Positions 9,084 to 18,344 of a stretch of 64,000 nucleotides of DNA are shown here, in pieces. Position 1 is the stretch's first letter; the number at the start of each line of letters is the position of its first letter. Location of the stretch: positions 51,615 through 115,614 of the forward strand of contig JACRDF010000020.1 of the NCBI GenBank assembly GCA_016212925.1, read 5' to 3'. The position numbers were made by a program, and so were the translations under genes. The stretch comes from Desulfomonile tiedjei. GTDB taxonomy: Bacteria > Desulfobacterota > Desulfomonilia > Desulfomonilales > Desulfomonilaceae. The notes under the pieces are model-generated. The model was not told the DNA's origin, made no database searches, and saw only the letters and a list, made by a program, of their open reading frames with translations.

Positions 9084-10607
9084 GTGTTTAGCCCGAAAGT
9101 TACGCCATTCAACGAGCTGGTAGCCGCTGTAAGATCGTTGAAAGAGCAAGGGAAGGTGATCGTCCACTGTCACGGCGTCTTCGACTTGCTTCACATTGGC
9201 CACATCCGCTACTTCGAGCAGGCTCGACGGATGGGAGATGTTCTTGTGGTCACGGTCACTCCGGATCGTTTTGTGGATAAAGGACCTCACCGGCCGGCTT
9301 TCCCGGAAACATTGCGCTCGGAGGGAATAGCCTCTCTCAAGTGCGTGGATTATGTTGCAATAAATGAATGGCCCACGGCAGAAGAGACGCTGAGGTTATT
9401 GCGGCCCGACCTTTACGTGAAGGGATCCGAGTTCAGGAACGTGGCGCTGGACGCGACGGGCAAGATAGGAAAAGAGGAAGCGGTTGTTCGTGAAATCGGG
9501 GCGAAGCTTGCCTTTACCGACGATATCGTGTTCTCTTCAAGCAACCTGATAAATCGCTATTTCTCGGGTTTCCCGCAAGAAGTCACCGAGTACTTGAGCC
9601 TATTTCGTTATCGTCACAGTCTCGACGAGGTACTTAATTACCTGGAAGACCTGTCTTCTTTGAGAGTCCTGGTGGTCGGGGACGCGATTATTGACGAGTA
9701 TCAGTACGGCCAGGCCATAGGCAAGTCATCCAAAGATCCAATAATTGCCATGAAGTACGAGTCCAGTGAGATGTTTGCAGGTGGCGCACTGGCCGTTGCA
9801 AATCACGTTGCGAATTTTGCTTCATCGGTGGATCTCCTAACCGTGCTGGGAGAGAAAGACTCCCATGAGGAATTCATCAACTCTCGCCTCAAGGCCAACG
9901 TGACCCCGCATTGGATCTACAGGCCCAACGCTCCAACAGTATTGAAGCGCAGGTACATAGACGGGTACACGCTCAACAAGCTTCTTGAGATCTATCTCAT
10001 GGACGATTCGGATTTGCCTGAACAAACAAACAATGAAGCTTGCCGGTGGCTTGACCGGCGCTTAGCCGATTTCGATCTGGTTATCGCCGCGGACTTTGGT
10101 CATCACACCATAAGTGAGCAAATGGTCGGGAAAATGACCGATTCCGCAAAATTCCTGGCCGTAATGACGCAGGCCAATGCAGGCAATCGAGGATTTCACA
10201 CTATTAGCAGATATCCTAGGGCCGATTACGTGTGCCTGGCCGAGCACGAGATCCGTGTCGAGACTCGCATGGCCAACGGCAGTGTGCGGCCGATGATGGA
10301 TGCCTTGGCGAAGAAACTTGGGTGTTCCAGATTTGTGGTTACACGTGGCCGCAAAGGATGCCTGGTATGGCGTGAAGAATCGAGTTTCATAGAAATTCCC
10401 TCATTCGCGCCGAACGTTGTGGATCGGGTGGGGGCCGGCGATGCCTTCTTTTCACTCACCTCTCTTGCAGCGTGCCAAGGATTGCCCAATGAGGTGCTGG
10501 GTTTCTTGGGGACCATTGCCGGGTCCATGGCGGTGGGCATAGTGGGCAACATGAAATCCATTGATAAGATGTCGGTAATCAAATACATCACTTCCATAAT
10601 GAAATAG
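9084..10607 (+). CDS. Bifunctional sugar-phosphate nucleotidyltransferase / PfkB kinase (HldE-like, inverted order)
   Basis: 507 residues from a GTG. The N-terminal domain (about 20-150) is a cytidylyltransferase-fold nucleotidyltransferase with the HIGH motif at 37-40, GVFDLLH before it, and the KGSEFRN loop. The C-terminal domain (about 190-500) is a PfkB/ribokinase-type kinase with GGALAVANHV and the anion-hole GAGD at 450-453 (Asp453 the expected base). In E. coli HldE the kinase comes first; here the order is reversed. Known relatives phosphorylate a sugar 7-phosphate (or related sugar) at C1 and couple it to ATP or CTP. This gene opens the rightward cluster and probably makes its activated sugar. 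The nucleotide used cannot be told from the sequence. Confidence 0.82.
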   Translation: MFSPKVTPFNELVAAVRSLKEQGKVIVHCHGVFDLLHIGHIRYFEQARRMGDVLVVTVTPDRFVDKGPHRPAFPETLRSEGIASLKCVDYVAINEWPTAEETLRLLRPDLYVKGSEFRNVALDATGKIGKEEAVVREIGAKLAFTDDIVFSSSNLINRYFSGFPQEVTEYLSLFRYRHSLDEVLNYLEDLSSLRVLVVGDAIIDEYQYGQAIGKSSKDPIIAMKYESSEMFAGGALAVANHVANFASSVDLLTVLGEKDSHEEFINSRLKANVTPHWIYRPNAPTVLKRRYIDGYTLNKLLEIYLMDDSDLPEQTNNEACRWLDRRLADFDLVIAADFGHHTISEQMVGKMTDSAKFLAVMTQANAGNRGFHTISRYPRADYVCLAEHEIRVETRMANGSVRPMMDALAKKLGCSRFVVTRGRKGCLVWREESSFIEIPSFAPNVVDRVGAGDAFFSLTSLAACQGLPNEVLGFLGTIAGSMAVGIVGNMKSIDKMSVIKYITSIMK

Positions 10608-10629
10608 ATACGGAGCGCCACTGCTGCGC

Positions 10630-11619
10630 ATGGAGAAAACCTCGAGCCCTATTTTCGACCGCTCCAATCTGGAAATACTTCCTCTTGCCGATCGACTGCA
10701 CGATCTGGAAATATCCACTATCCTGGACCTTGAACCTCGTCCGGTCGTGGAACCGGCATTTGTCGAGGTATCTTCGAAAATATTGGAAGCCTGCAAAGGC
10801 GAGACTAAATCTTCCGTAATACTGATGATGGGTGCGCATGTACTCAGGGCCGGGGTCCAGAGGTATCTCATCGATCTGTTGAAGAATGGGCATCTGTCGT
10901 GCATTGCCCTGAACGGCGCAGGTGTCATCCACGACTTCGAGTTCTCCTTGATTGGAGCCACCACTGAAAGCGTCGCCCGGTATATCAAGGACGGCCGCTT
11001 CGGTCTCTGGAAGGAAACGGGTAGGATAAATGACATCGTTGCCGAAGCCGCCAAAGAAAAGCTGGGGCTGGGGGAGGCTGTGGGTAGGGTCATCGAGGAA
11101 GAAGGCTTTCCTTTCAAAGAGACCAGCGTACTCGCTGCGGGGTACAGATATGGAGTTCCGATTACAGTTCACGTAGGTATCGGGTACGACATACTCCATG
11201 AGCATCCCAACTGCGATGGAGCAGCCTACGGCGCTACAAGCTACACGGATTTTCTGAAATTTACCAAGACGTTGGAATCAGTCGACGGCGGTGTGGTAAT
11301 GAATTTCGGTAGTTCCGTGATGGGACCCGAAGTCTATCTCAAGGCTTTGGCCATGGTGAGGAACGTCGGTCGACAAAAAGGAAAAAGCATATCCAAGATC
11401 ACTACGCTGGTGTGCGACCTTCATGCTCTGCCGCCTTCGTATCATGACGAGCCGTCCCGAGACCAGCCCGCCTATTATTTTCGGCCCTGGAAGACCATGT
11501 TGGTTAGAACGGTGGCGGACGGTGGAAAAAGTTTCTACGTTCGCGGCCACCATGCGGAGACTGTCCCGCAGCTTTGGACCGCCATCACCCGCCCGGCTGG
11601 TGCAAGCCCGTTACCCTGA
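10630..11619 (+). CDS. Conserved protein of unknown function next to the sugar-activation gene
   Basis: A 329-residue cytoplasmic protein, not confidently recognised. Distinct blocks are MMGAHVLRAG (about 65-74), LNGAGVIHDFE, IGATTESVARYIKDG, HPNCDGAAYGATSYTDF and GGVVMNFGSSVMGPEV. The Gly-rich blocks and the xHDxE and DGAA segments recall, at low similarity, the deoxyhypusine-synthase fold, which binds NAD. That is a guess from motif style only. It follows the HldE-like gene by 22 nt and so is probably co-transcribed, which suggests a role in making or modifying the same sugar. No signal peptide or membrane segment is seen. Confidence 0.6.
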   Translation: MEKTSSPIFDRSNLEILPLADRLHDLEISTILDLEPRPVVEPAFVEVSSKILEACKGETKSSVILMMGAHVLRAGVQRYLIDLLKNGHLSCIALNGAGVIHDFEFSLIGATTESVARYIKDGRFGLWKETGRINDIVAEAAKEKLGLGEAVGRVIEEEGFPFKETSVLAAGYRYGVPITVHVGIGYDILHEHPNCDGAAYGATSYTDFLKFTKTLESVDGGVVMNFGSSVMGPEVYLKALAMVRNVGRQKGKSISKITTLVCDLHALPPSYHDEPSRDQPAYYFRPWKTMLVRTVADGGKSFYVRGHHAETVPQLWTAITRPAGASPLP

Positions 11620-11777
11620 AAGGAACTGACAACTCGGGCATCAGATCGTCAGAGATGTTTTCTTTGCACAGATCTCTATGCCTGCACCAAGACACCATCG
11701 GGTGTCCGCGTCTGCCGGCCTAACTCAGGTTGGAAAGCCTCGACGCCACGAAAACACAGTGTTTTTTGAAGAGTAAG

Positions 11778-11826
11778 GCCGAAGGGAAGCTTCCTTGCTC
11801 AAAGAGCTTTTCTTCGGCTTATTTTA
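11778..11826 (+). terminator. Probable rho-independent terminator
   Basis: A 13-bp stem (GCCGAAGGGAAGC at 11778-11790 pairing with 11806-11818, two mismatches) with a 15-nt loop is followed by TTATTTT. It lies in the 231-nt gap before the SDR gene and would separate the first two genes from the rest. Confidence 0.45.
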
Positions 11827-11850
11827 GCCTACAAACCGAGGAGCTGACGA

Positions 11851-12849
11851 ATGTCGGATTTTAAGAAAGTGCTCGTTACCGGAGGCGCAGGATATGTGGG
11901 AGCTGCCCTCGTGCCGAAGCTCATTCACGCAGGTTACGAAGTCAAAGTGATCGACCTTTACCTTTACGGGGACGATGTCCTCCGGTCCGTTCAGGGGAAT
12001 CCCGCTTTAAAAGAGGTCAAGGGAGACATACGAGACAAAGAGTTGCTTGAGCGCGAAATCCCCGGAACCGATGTCGTGATACACCTGGCGTGTATCTCCA
12101 ATGATCCCAGCTATGAACTTGACCCGGCACTGGGCAAGTCCATCAATTATGATGCATTTATCCCTCTGGTTGAACTCTCCAAGAAACACAAGGTCAAGAG
12201 ATTCGTGTACGCTTCGAGTTCCAGTGTTTACGGCGTAAAGTCAGAGCCTGAAGTCACAGAGGACCTCGCGCTTGAACCGCTGACCGATTATTCCAAGTAC
12301 AAGGCCGCATGCGAGGAAGTCCTCCTTGGAGAAGCGACCGACGATTTCATCGTAACTGTAATCCGGCCGTCGACGGTTTGCGGGTATTCCCCGAGGATGA
12401 GGTTGGACCTCACCGTGAACATACTAACCACCCACGCAATAGACAGGGGAAAGATCACGGTCTTCGGGGGGGACCAGAAAAGACCGAACATCCATATAGA
12501 GGATATGACGGATCTTTACCTCTTCCTGCTAGAACAGCCTGACCACAAGCTTCAAAAGAAGATTTTCAATGCCGGATACCAGAACTATACGGTGAGGGAA
12601 ATCGCCGATATTGTTGCAGGAACCGTCGGCGGCAAAGTGCCAATCGAGGTCACGCCGAGCAACGACAACCGGTCCTACCATGTGTGCTCCGAAAAGATCA
12701 GGAGAGAACTGGGCTTCGAGGCCAAGCACACTATTCAGGAAGCTGTAACTGACATAAAAGAAGCGTTTGCGTCGGGCAAGCTGCCCAATCCTATGGAGGA
12801 TATAAAGTATTACAATATCAAGACTATGCAAGCCGTGAAGCTGAAGTGA
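11851..12849 (+). CDS. NAD-dependent epimerase/dehydratase (extended SDR)
   Basis: 332 residues with the extended-SDR layout: NAD-binding GGAGYVG at 11-17, GDIRD, HLACISNDPSYELDP, the SSSSVYG strand and the catalytic YSKYK (Tyr and Lys spaced by three). Relatives epimerise, dehydrate or reduce nucleotide sugars. The protein ends with a substrate-binding domain typical of UDP/GDP-sugar epimerases. It is followed after 3 nt by the Gfo/Idh gene. The exact sugar is not evident; the context is a surface-glycan cluster. Confidence 0.85.
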   Translation: MSDFKKVLVTGGAGYVGAALVPKLIHAGYEVKVIDLYLYGDDVLRSVQGNPALKEVKGDIRDKELLEREIPGTDVVIHLACISNDPSYELDPALGKSINYDAFIPLVELSKKHKVKRFVYASSSSVYGVKSEPEVTEDLALEPLTDYSKYKAACEEVLLGEATDDFIVTVIRPSTVCGYSPRMRLDLTVNILTTHAIDRGKITVFGGDQKRPNIHIEDMTDLYLFLLEQPDHKLQKKIFNAGYQNYTVREIADIVAGTVGGKVPIEVTPSNDNRSYHVCSEKIRRELGFEAKHTIQEAVTDIKEAFASGKLPNPMEDIKYYNIKTMQAVKLK

Positions 12850-12852
12850 GCA

Positions 12853-13830
12853 ATGGACAGGCGATCGATCGGTCTAATAGGAGCCGGTCACGTTGTCCGG
12901 ACTCGGTATCTGCCTCTTCATTCCAAGCGGGATGATTGCAGGGTCGTGGCCATTTGCAGCCGTAACGTCCAGACTGCGAAAGAACTGGCCGCCGCCTACC
13001 ACGTCGAGTCGGTATATTCCCACTACAAATATGTTCTGGAAAGGGCCGACATTGACACGATAATGATCTGCACCCCTCCGTCTGTTCATACCGAGATCGC
13101 TTTGGCGGCAATGCAAAGCCACAAGAACATACTGTTGGAGAAGCCCATATGCAGTGACTACTCTGACACCCATTCCCTGCTTCAACAAGCTGCAAGCTAT
13201 TCCCACACTTTCTATCCTGTTTTCAACAACCAATTCAGGGCCGAGAATCATTGGCTTATTGAAAGCGTGAACCGGGGAACCGTTGGAAAGCCCAGGTTAG
13301 TCAGCTTCGAGTGGTTTAGGACTGACCCCTTCCTCTCAAAGGCCTGGTTGCACAGTGCGAGTGAATCCGGAGGCGGGGTGTTGATGGATTTTGGGGTGCA
13401 TCTGCTGCAAATGGCGCTCCTACTGCTGCCGACTCGGGAGCGTTTCGCAGCATGGTGCGTCAACTTGGACCACGGGCTGCCCAATTCAACGGTTGAAGAC
13501 ACGTCCGCGGCAATAGTGACCGTGGACGATAACGTCATCGTGACAATCAGGGCCGGCTGGGACATGAGGATGTCCACCAAGGCACGAGTGCGCCTCGAAG
13601 TGTTTGGAACGGAATCTCACATTTTGAGCACGGATTATACAGGCCCCAAGGCCGACCCTCTGGAAAGACTGATGGATGATTTCTTCAGCCATGTTGAGGC
13701 CGGGACTTCCCCTGATCTGGCAATCGCGGACGACACTATGAAGTTGGTGGACGCATTGTACCGGTCAGCTCAAACAGGGTTGAGAGTCGTGGATGGTTTT
13801 TCCCGCGCAGACTACACAGGCGAGGCATGA
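12853..13830 (+). CDS. Gfo/Idh/MocA-family oxidoreductase
   Basis: 325 residues. The N-terminal Rossmann domain has GLIGAGHVVRTRYLP (about 6-20), an acidic/basic CSRN turn and CTPPSVHTEIA. The family motif LLEKPI (EKP Lys) follows at about 95-100. The C-terminal alpha/beta domain contains SGGGVLMDFGVHLLQ, which carries the usual catalytic His. Relatives oxidise or reduce nucleotide sugars or free sugars with NAD(P). It sits between the SDR and HAD genes in one rightward unit, so it probably acts on the sugar of this pathway. Confidence 0.85.
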   Translation: MDRRSIGLIGAGHVVRTRYLPLHSKRDDCRVVAICSRNVQTAKELAAAYHVESVYSHYKYVLERADIDTIMICTPPSVHTEIALAAMQSHKNILLEKPICSDYSDTHSLLQQAASYSHTFYPVFNNQFRAENHWLIESVNRGTVGKPRLVSFEWFRTDPFLSKAWLHSASESGGGVLMDFGVHLLQMALLLLPTRERFAAWCVNLDHGLPNSTVEDTSAAIVTVDDNVIVTIRAGWDMRMSTKARVRLEVFGTESHILSTDYTGPKADPLERLMDDFFSHVEAGTSPDLAIADDTMKLVDALYRSAQTGLRVVDGFSRADYTGEA

Positions 13831-13854
13831 CCCGTTGAACCGGAACCGGACAAT

Positions 13855-14466
13855 ATGATTATAGGAGTTGATTTTGACAATACCATAGTCACCTACGATT
13901 GCCTGATGCACAGCGTCGCAGTGCAACTCGGGTTCATTGCCGCGGACATAAGCAAGACTAAGAAACAAGTGAGGGATGCTGTTTGGCAATCAATTGAGGG
14001 TGACGAAGCGTGGCAGAAGGTCCAGGGGGTTGTGTATGGGCCAAGGATGGGAGAAGCCAAGCTGATCGGCCAAGTGGATACTTTTTTCAAGCTATGCAGC
14101 AAAAAAGGCGTGGAAGCTCACATAGTAAGTCACAAAACAGAGTTCTCGAACTATGATGCCACCCATACCAACTTGCGTATGGCCGCCACTGAGTGGATGC
14201 GGGCCAACGGGCTATTCGATCCTAGCGGAATGAATCTACCCGAAGGCAATGTCCATTTCGAGTCTACCCGAAAAGACAAAATCAAACGTATAACCGAGCT
14301 GAAGTGCACCCATGTTATAGACGACCTCGAAGAAACGTATTTGGACGAGTCCTTTCCCTGCGGCGTCGAGAAGATTCTCTTTAATCCTCACGGCGAAAAA
14401 TATTCCGCGGTTGGCGTGAGATCCGTGACAAGTTGGGACGAGATTATCACCTATTTTTTTGGTTAA
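13855..14466 (+). CDS. HAD-superfamily hydrolase
   Basis: A small 203-residue HAD-fold protein. The nucleophile motif DFDNT is at residues 6-10, motif II is HIVSHKT, a Lys-containing segment (KDKIKRI) serves as motif III, and IDDLEE near residue 157 serves as motif IV. The size fits a sugar-phosphate or polyol-phosphate phosphatase. Together with the upstream kinase/nucleotidyltransferase it could supply the dephosphorylation step of a heptose-like route; this is inference from context. Confidence 0.75.
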   Translation: MIIGVDFDNTIVTYDCLMHSVAVQLGFIAADISKTKKQVRDAVWQSIEGDEAWQKVQGVVYGPRMGEAKLIGQVDTFFKLCSKKGVEAHIVSHKTEFSNYDATHTNLRMAATEWMRANGLFDPSGMNLPEGNVHFESTRKDKIKRITELKCTHVIDDLEETYLDESFPCGVEKILFNPHGEKYSAVGVRSVTSWDEIITYFFG

Positions 14467-14576
14467 GTCGGATGGCTTAAAAGGCTCGGCGGTTTTCGAA
14501 TGGTTCTCTCTGCAAAGCGTAACCATTCAGTCTTGCAGGGGTGGAAGGGATCCTTAGCCCTGAAGGGGCGTACCAA

Positions 14577-14776
14577 TGGTAGCCACGGGTGTAACCCGTG
14601 GACCGGAAGCACTGCCACAGCCCTGAGTCACCGACCCTGAAGGGGTCGACCAATCCCGAAGTCCAACTTACATTCATGGGCGACCCCTCCAGGGTCGGTG
14701 ATCCAAACGATTGTGTGGGCCATTCTCCACGGGCTTACGCCCGTGGCTACCGTCGGGCTGCCCCTTCGGGGCATGG
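14577..14776. repeat. BIME-like nested inverted repeats
   Basis: A 200-bp composite of short palindromes arranged symmetrically. A hairpin CCACGGGTGTAACCCGTGG (14583-14601) faces CCACGGGCTTACGCCCGTGG (14727-14746), which is its near reverse complement together with flanking GGTAGC/GCTACC. Inside lies a second inverted pair built on CACCGACCCTGAAGGGGTCG and its partner at about 14680-14701. The cluster fills the 333-bp gap between the HAD and APH-like genes and ends about 25 nt before the next ATG. The pattern is that of REP/BIME elements mobilised by RAYT transposases, none of which is in the window. Confidence 0.75.
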
Positions 14777-14799
14777 GAGACGCTCCCGCACGTAAGTGA

Positions 14800-15882
14800 A
14801 TGATTGCTGCAAAGCACTTAGAAACCTTGACAACTACAGACCCATCGGAACTGGTCCCAGCGATTGAAAAGCTGACGCGTACCGTGGTTCGGTCGGTACG
14901 ACCCTTGGGCGGCGGACGGAATAGTCAGGTTTACGAGGTGCACTGCCAAGACTCTGCAAAATACATTGCCAAGGTTTATTTCCGCCACGAGGGTGACCCT
15001 CGAGACAGGCAAGCTGTCGAAGTGGACAGTTTGCGTTTTATGCGAGAAAACGGAGTCCGGCCAGTCCCCGGAGTGATCGCCGAAGATCGCGGGCTGGGAC
15101 TTGCGATATTTGAGTTCTTGGAAGGCCGGCCAATTGATTCCCGGCTTGCGACAGAAGCCGACGTAGAGCAATGTGTCCAATTCTTGATCTCACTGAATCG
15201 CCTTAAGGACCGAGACGGGAGCGAGCGGCTTCCCGATGCGTCGGAAGCGTTCTTTTCTATCGAGGATGTCGTGGGGAACCTTTGGATGCGCCTGGACCGA
15301 CTGGCCAAATGTCCCAACATGGAAACGCACCAAAAGGACTTTCACGATTTCCTGAACACCAGTCTCATGCCCTCGGTTGAAACGATTACTGCCTGGTGCA
15401 CTGATGAAGCCGGGAAAATCGGTATCGGTTTTGCTTCCAGAATCGGTCGAGACCGGCAGACTCTCAGCCCTTCGGACTTTGGCTTTCACAATGCCCTCAA
15501 GACTGAAACCGGCCGCATTATTTTCCTCGATTTTGAGTACTTCGGATGGGACGATCCAGCCAAAATGGTATGTGATTTCATTCTTCATCCGGGGATGGAG
15601 TTGCGCGAGAGCCTGAAGCGCTATTTTTTTGACGGCATTCTGGAAGGTTTTCACGAATACGAAGCGCTTGCAACGAGAATCAAAGTCGTATACCCTCTGT
15701 TCGGCCTGAAATGGTGCTTGATAATCCTCAATGAGTTTCTTCCCAGGGAGTTTCTCCGAAGGAATTTTTCCGCCAAAGGGGCACTGGATCGGAGAGAGCT
15801 ACAAATGAAACAGCTCGCCAAAGCGAGACTCATGTTGGAGAGAACTTTGAATGAGTACGAAAACTTCACTTGCATGCCCTGA
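14800..15882 (+). CDS. Aminoglycoside-phosphotransferase-like kinase (APH/choline-kinase fold)
   Basis: A 360-residue protein kinase-like fold enzyme: a Gly-rich loop LGGGRNSQVYEV, a Lys in YIAKVYF, the hinge FEFLEGRPI, the catalytic loop SPSDFGFHNAL (Asp and Asn present, His replaced by Ser), and the metal motif LDFEYFGWDDP. Such enzymes phosphorylate small hydroxyl compounds. In glycan clusters they may prime sugars or polyols. The last 32 nt overlap the transketolase start, so the genes are translationally coupled. It is unlikely to be an antibiotic-resistance gene in this context. Confidence 0.75.
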   Translation: MIAAKHLETLTTTDPSELVPAIEKLTRTVVRSVRPLGGGRNSQVYEVHCQDSAKYIAKVYFRHEGDPRDRQAVEVDSLRFMRENGVRPVPGVIAEDRGLGLAIFEFLEGRPIDSRLATEADVEQCVQFLISLNRLKDRDGSERLPDASEAFFSIEDVVGNLWMRLDRLAKCPNMETHQKDFHDFLNTSLMPSVETITAWCTDEAGKIGIGFASRIGRDRQTLSPSDFGFHNALKTETGRIIFLDFEYFGWDDPAKMVCDFILHPGMELRESLKRYFFDGILEGFHEYEALATRIKVVYPLFGLKWCLIILNEFLPREFLRRNFSAKGALDRRELQMKQLAKARLMLERTLNEYENFTCMP

Positions 15883-16711
15883 CGACAGAGACTTGGGCTG
15901 TTCGGGCCTTGACGCACGATCAATCGGCCTGCGGAGGCAAATTGTCCGTGTCATGGAGATGGCCCGAAGAGGCCATCTGGCGTCCGCTTTTTCTTTGGTC
16001 GAGATCCTTCGCGTTCTTTACGACGATGTGCTGCGTTACGACCCCAGCAATCCCGGGTGGCGCGACCGTGACCGATGCATCCTCAGCAAGGGTCACGGAT
16101 GCTTGGCTCTCTACGTCCTACTCGCGGACAAGGGCTTCTTTCCGGAATCGGAGTTATGGAAATTCTGCAAAAGCGATGGAATCCTGGGAGGGCACCCTGA
16201 ATACGGTAAAATCCCGGGAGTGGAAGCATCTACGGGGAGTCTCGGGCATGGTTTACCTATAGGGATCGGATTTGCCCTCAACGGGAAGTACGAAAAAGCC
16301 GATTATCGCACCTTCGTGATCATTGGTGATGGAGAATCGGACGAGGGCTCCAATTGGGAAGCGGCTATGTGCGCGTCCAAGCACAAGCTTCAACATCTGA
16401 CCGTTATCGTGGACTACAACAAGTGCCAGTCCTACGATTCCACGTTCAACGTTTTGGACCTTGAGCCTTTTGCAGACAAGTGGAAATCCTTCGGTTTTGC
16501 TGTAACCGAAGTAGACGGCCATGACGTGAAAGCTTTGAAAGAAGTGCTCTCCCGGTCGCCTCTCGATCGCGACAAGCCCACTGCTGTCATTTGCCACACG
16601 GTAAAGGGCAAAGGAGTCGCATGCATCGAGAATGATTTGAGATGGCATCACAAGAGCAACCTGAGTGATGAGGAAATACGAACCCTTATCCAAAGCCTCG
16701 AGGTTGCATGA
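15851..16711 (+). CDS. Transketolase, N-terminal subunit
   Basis: 286 residues covering the TPP-binding half: the GHGCLALY segment, STGSLGHGLPIG and the TPP motif GDGESDEGSNWEA followed by the expected Asn (YNKCQS). It starts at ATG 15851 inside the APH-like gene, with GGAGA upstream. The second half is the next gene, joined by an ATGA overlap; together they form a split two-subunit transketolase. Placed in a glycan cluster, it probably moves a two-carbon unit to build an unusual or branched sugar rather than serving the pentose pathway. That role is inferred. Confidence 0.9.
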   Translation: MSTKTSLACPDDRDLGCSGLDARSIGLRRQIVRVMEMARRGHLASAFSLVEILRVLYDDVLRYDPSNPGWRDRDRCILSKGHGCLALYVLLADKGFFPESELWKFCKSDGILGGHPEYGKIPGVEASTGSLGHGLPIGIGFALNGKYEKADYRTFVIIGDGESDEGSNWEAAMCASKHKLQHLTVIVDYNKCQSYDSTFNVLDLEPFADKWKSFGFAVTEVDGHDVKALKEVLSRSPLDRDKPTAVICHTVKGKGVACIENDLRWHHKSNLSDEEIRTLIQSLEVA

Positions 16712-17637
16712 TGCGCAGAACCTGTCTGGACCAAGTCTATGAAATGGCCAAGTCCGATTCAAGGATCTTCTTCATCGGATCTGATCTGGGGTTTGGGACC
16801 TTGAGCCAATTCAAGGAAGAGATTCCCGATCGTTTCTTCATGGAAGGTGTCGCGGAAGCCAATGTGATAGGGATGGCAGCAGGACTGGCTTTGGAAGGCA
16901 AGATACCTTATGTGAACACCATCGCCACGTTTATTACGAGGCGTTGTTTCGAGCAGATAGTCCTGGACGTGTGTCTGCACAATGTTCCGGTGAGGCTTAT
17001 CGGGAATGGAGGCGGCCTGGTTTACGCGCCTTTGGGACCGACTCACCTGGCGGTGGAGGACATCGCCATCATGAGGGCTTGTCCCAACATGACCATCGTC
17101 GCTCCCGCGGATGCGGACGAAATGCGCCGGTTAATGCCCAAGACCTCTGACTACCCGGGTCCCATTTATATCCGCTTGGGCAAAGGGGGCGATCCGATAG
17201 TCACCACCGACGACGTGCCGTTCGAGATTGGCAAAGCCATTCCTATGCGGTCGGGATCCGATGCGCTCGTGGTGACCACCGGCGTGACTTTGAGGCAGGC
17301 CCTGGAAGCCTCGGGCTCGCTCAAAGGTAAAGGGATCGGCGTGGCTGTTGTTCACGTTCCTACGGTTAAGCCTCTGGACGTGGAGTGCATCCTGTACCAT
17401 GCGGCTAAGGTGCCTGTGATTGTAACTGTTGAGGAACACACCATCGTTGGCGGCCTTGGCAGCGCAGTCGCGGAAGTGGTTGCAGAGGCCAATTTCGACA
17501 GTATCAAACGTTTTTCACGTATCGGCATTCCTGATGTCTTTCCAGAGAAATACGGGTCTCAGAACAGCCTAATGGAACATTACCGTATCTCCTCGGGCGA
17601 GATTGTCTCCACCATTGACAGACTTTTAAAACTATAG
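16708..17637 (+). CDS. Transketolase, C-terminal subunit
   Basis: 309 residues carrying the pyrimidine-binding and C-terminal domains of transketolase: FMEGVAEANVIGMAAGLAL with the catalytic Glu, the FITRRCFEQI segment, and a C-terminal domain with VVHVPTVKPLD and EEHTIVGGLGSAVAE. It overlaps the N-terminal subunit gene by 4 nt (ATGA). Subunit lengths match other split transketolases. No second transketolase copy is seen in the window. Confidence 0.9.
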   Translation: MMRRTCLDQVYEMAKSDSRIFFIGSDLGFGTLSQFKEEIPDRFFMEGVAEANVIGMAAGLALEGKIPYVNTIATFITRRCFEQIVLDVCLHNVPVRLIGNGGGLVYAPLGPTHLAVEDIAIMRACPNMTIVAPADADEMRRLMPKTSDYPGPIYIRLGKGGDPIVTTDDVPFEIGKAIPMRSGSDALVVTTGVTLRQALEASGSLKGKGIGVAVVHVPTVKPLDVECILYHAAKVPVIVTVEEHTIVGGLGSAVAEVVAEANFDSIKRFSRIGIPDVFPEKYGSQNSLMEHYRISSGEIVSTIDRLLKL

Positions 17638-17657
17638 AACTCACAGAGAGGCAGGAT

Positions 17658-18323
17658 ATGGGTCGATTGCTGAACCTTGTTACACCACTCCACAAGATGA
17701 CCAAGCGTGATTACATCGGCCGCATGGTGGACGATAAAGTCCATTGCATGTTGAAGGCCAAGGAATACGAGTTCGATTACTGGGACGGTGATCGACGCTA
17801 TGGTTATGGCGGCTACAGATATATCGACGATCGCTGGAAGAAGGTTGCCCAACCGTTGATCGAAATGCACAACCTGCCCCCGAACGCCAAGATACTCGAT
17901 GTGGGCTGTGGCAAGGCATACCTGCTCTATGAGTTCAAGCGATTATTGCCGGAGGCTGAGATCGTCGGATTTGATATATCCAACCACGGCCTGGCAGACG
18001 CCAAAGAAGAAGTCAGGGGCGATTTGATTCGGTATCGCGCCCAGGACAGGTACCCGTGGGGAGATAATTACTTTGACCTGGTTATTTCTTTGGGCTGTCT
18101 CCATAATTTGCGAATTTTCGAATTGCAGACTGCCTTGCAAGAGATCGAACGCGTGGGAAAAAACGGTTACGTCATGCTGGAGAGCTATCGCAACGAACAG
18201 GAACTCTTCAATCTTCAGTGTTGGGCTTTGACCTGTGAGTCCTTCTTTGATACGGCCGAATGGATTTGGCTGTACAATCATTTCGGTTACACGGGAGATT
18301 ACGAATTCATTTATTTTGAATAA
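17658..18323 (+). CDS. Class I SAM-dependent methyltransferase
   Basis: 221 residues with a good SAM-binding motif I LDVGCGKAY (about 75-83), acidic motif II GFDIS and a post-I region YPWGDNYFDLVISLGCLHNL. Upstream of the Rossmann domain is an aromatic-rich segment (YWDGDRRYGYGGYRY). GAGAGG precedes the ATG by 6 nt. It lies between the transketolase and dehydrogenase genes. The methyl acceptor is unknown but is likely a sugar intermediate. Confidence 0.8.
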   Translation: MGRLLNLVTPLHKMTKRDYIGRMVDDKVHCMLKAKEYEFDYWDGDRRYGYGGYRYIDDRWKKVAQPLIEMHNLPPNAKILDVGCGKAYLLYEFKRLLPEAEIVGFDISNHGLADAKEEVRGDLIRYRAQDRYPWGDNYFDLVISLGCLHNLRIFELQTALQEIERVGKNGYVMLESYRNEQELFNLQCWALTCESFFDTAEWIWLYNHFGYTGDYEFIYFE

Positions 18324-18344
18324 TGGCCAGAAAAAGGACTCACC

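Noticed and set aside
14800..15882. Aminoglycoside resistance gene
   Set aside because: The fold is that of APH-like kinases, but the gene is translationally coupled to a transketolase in a glycan island, which points to a sugar or polyol substrate.
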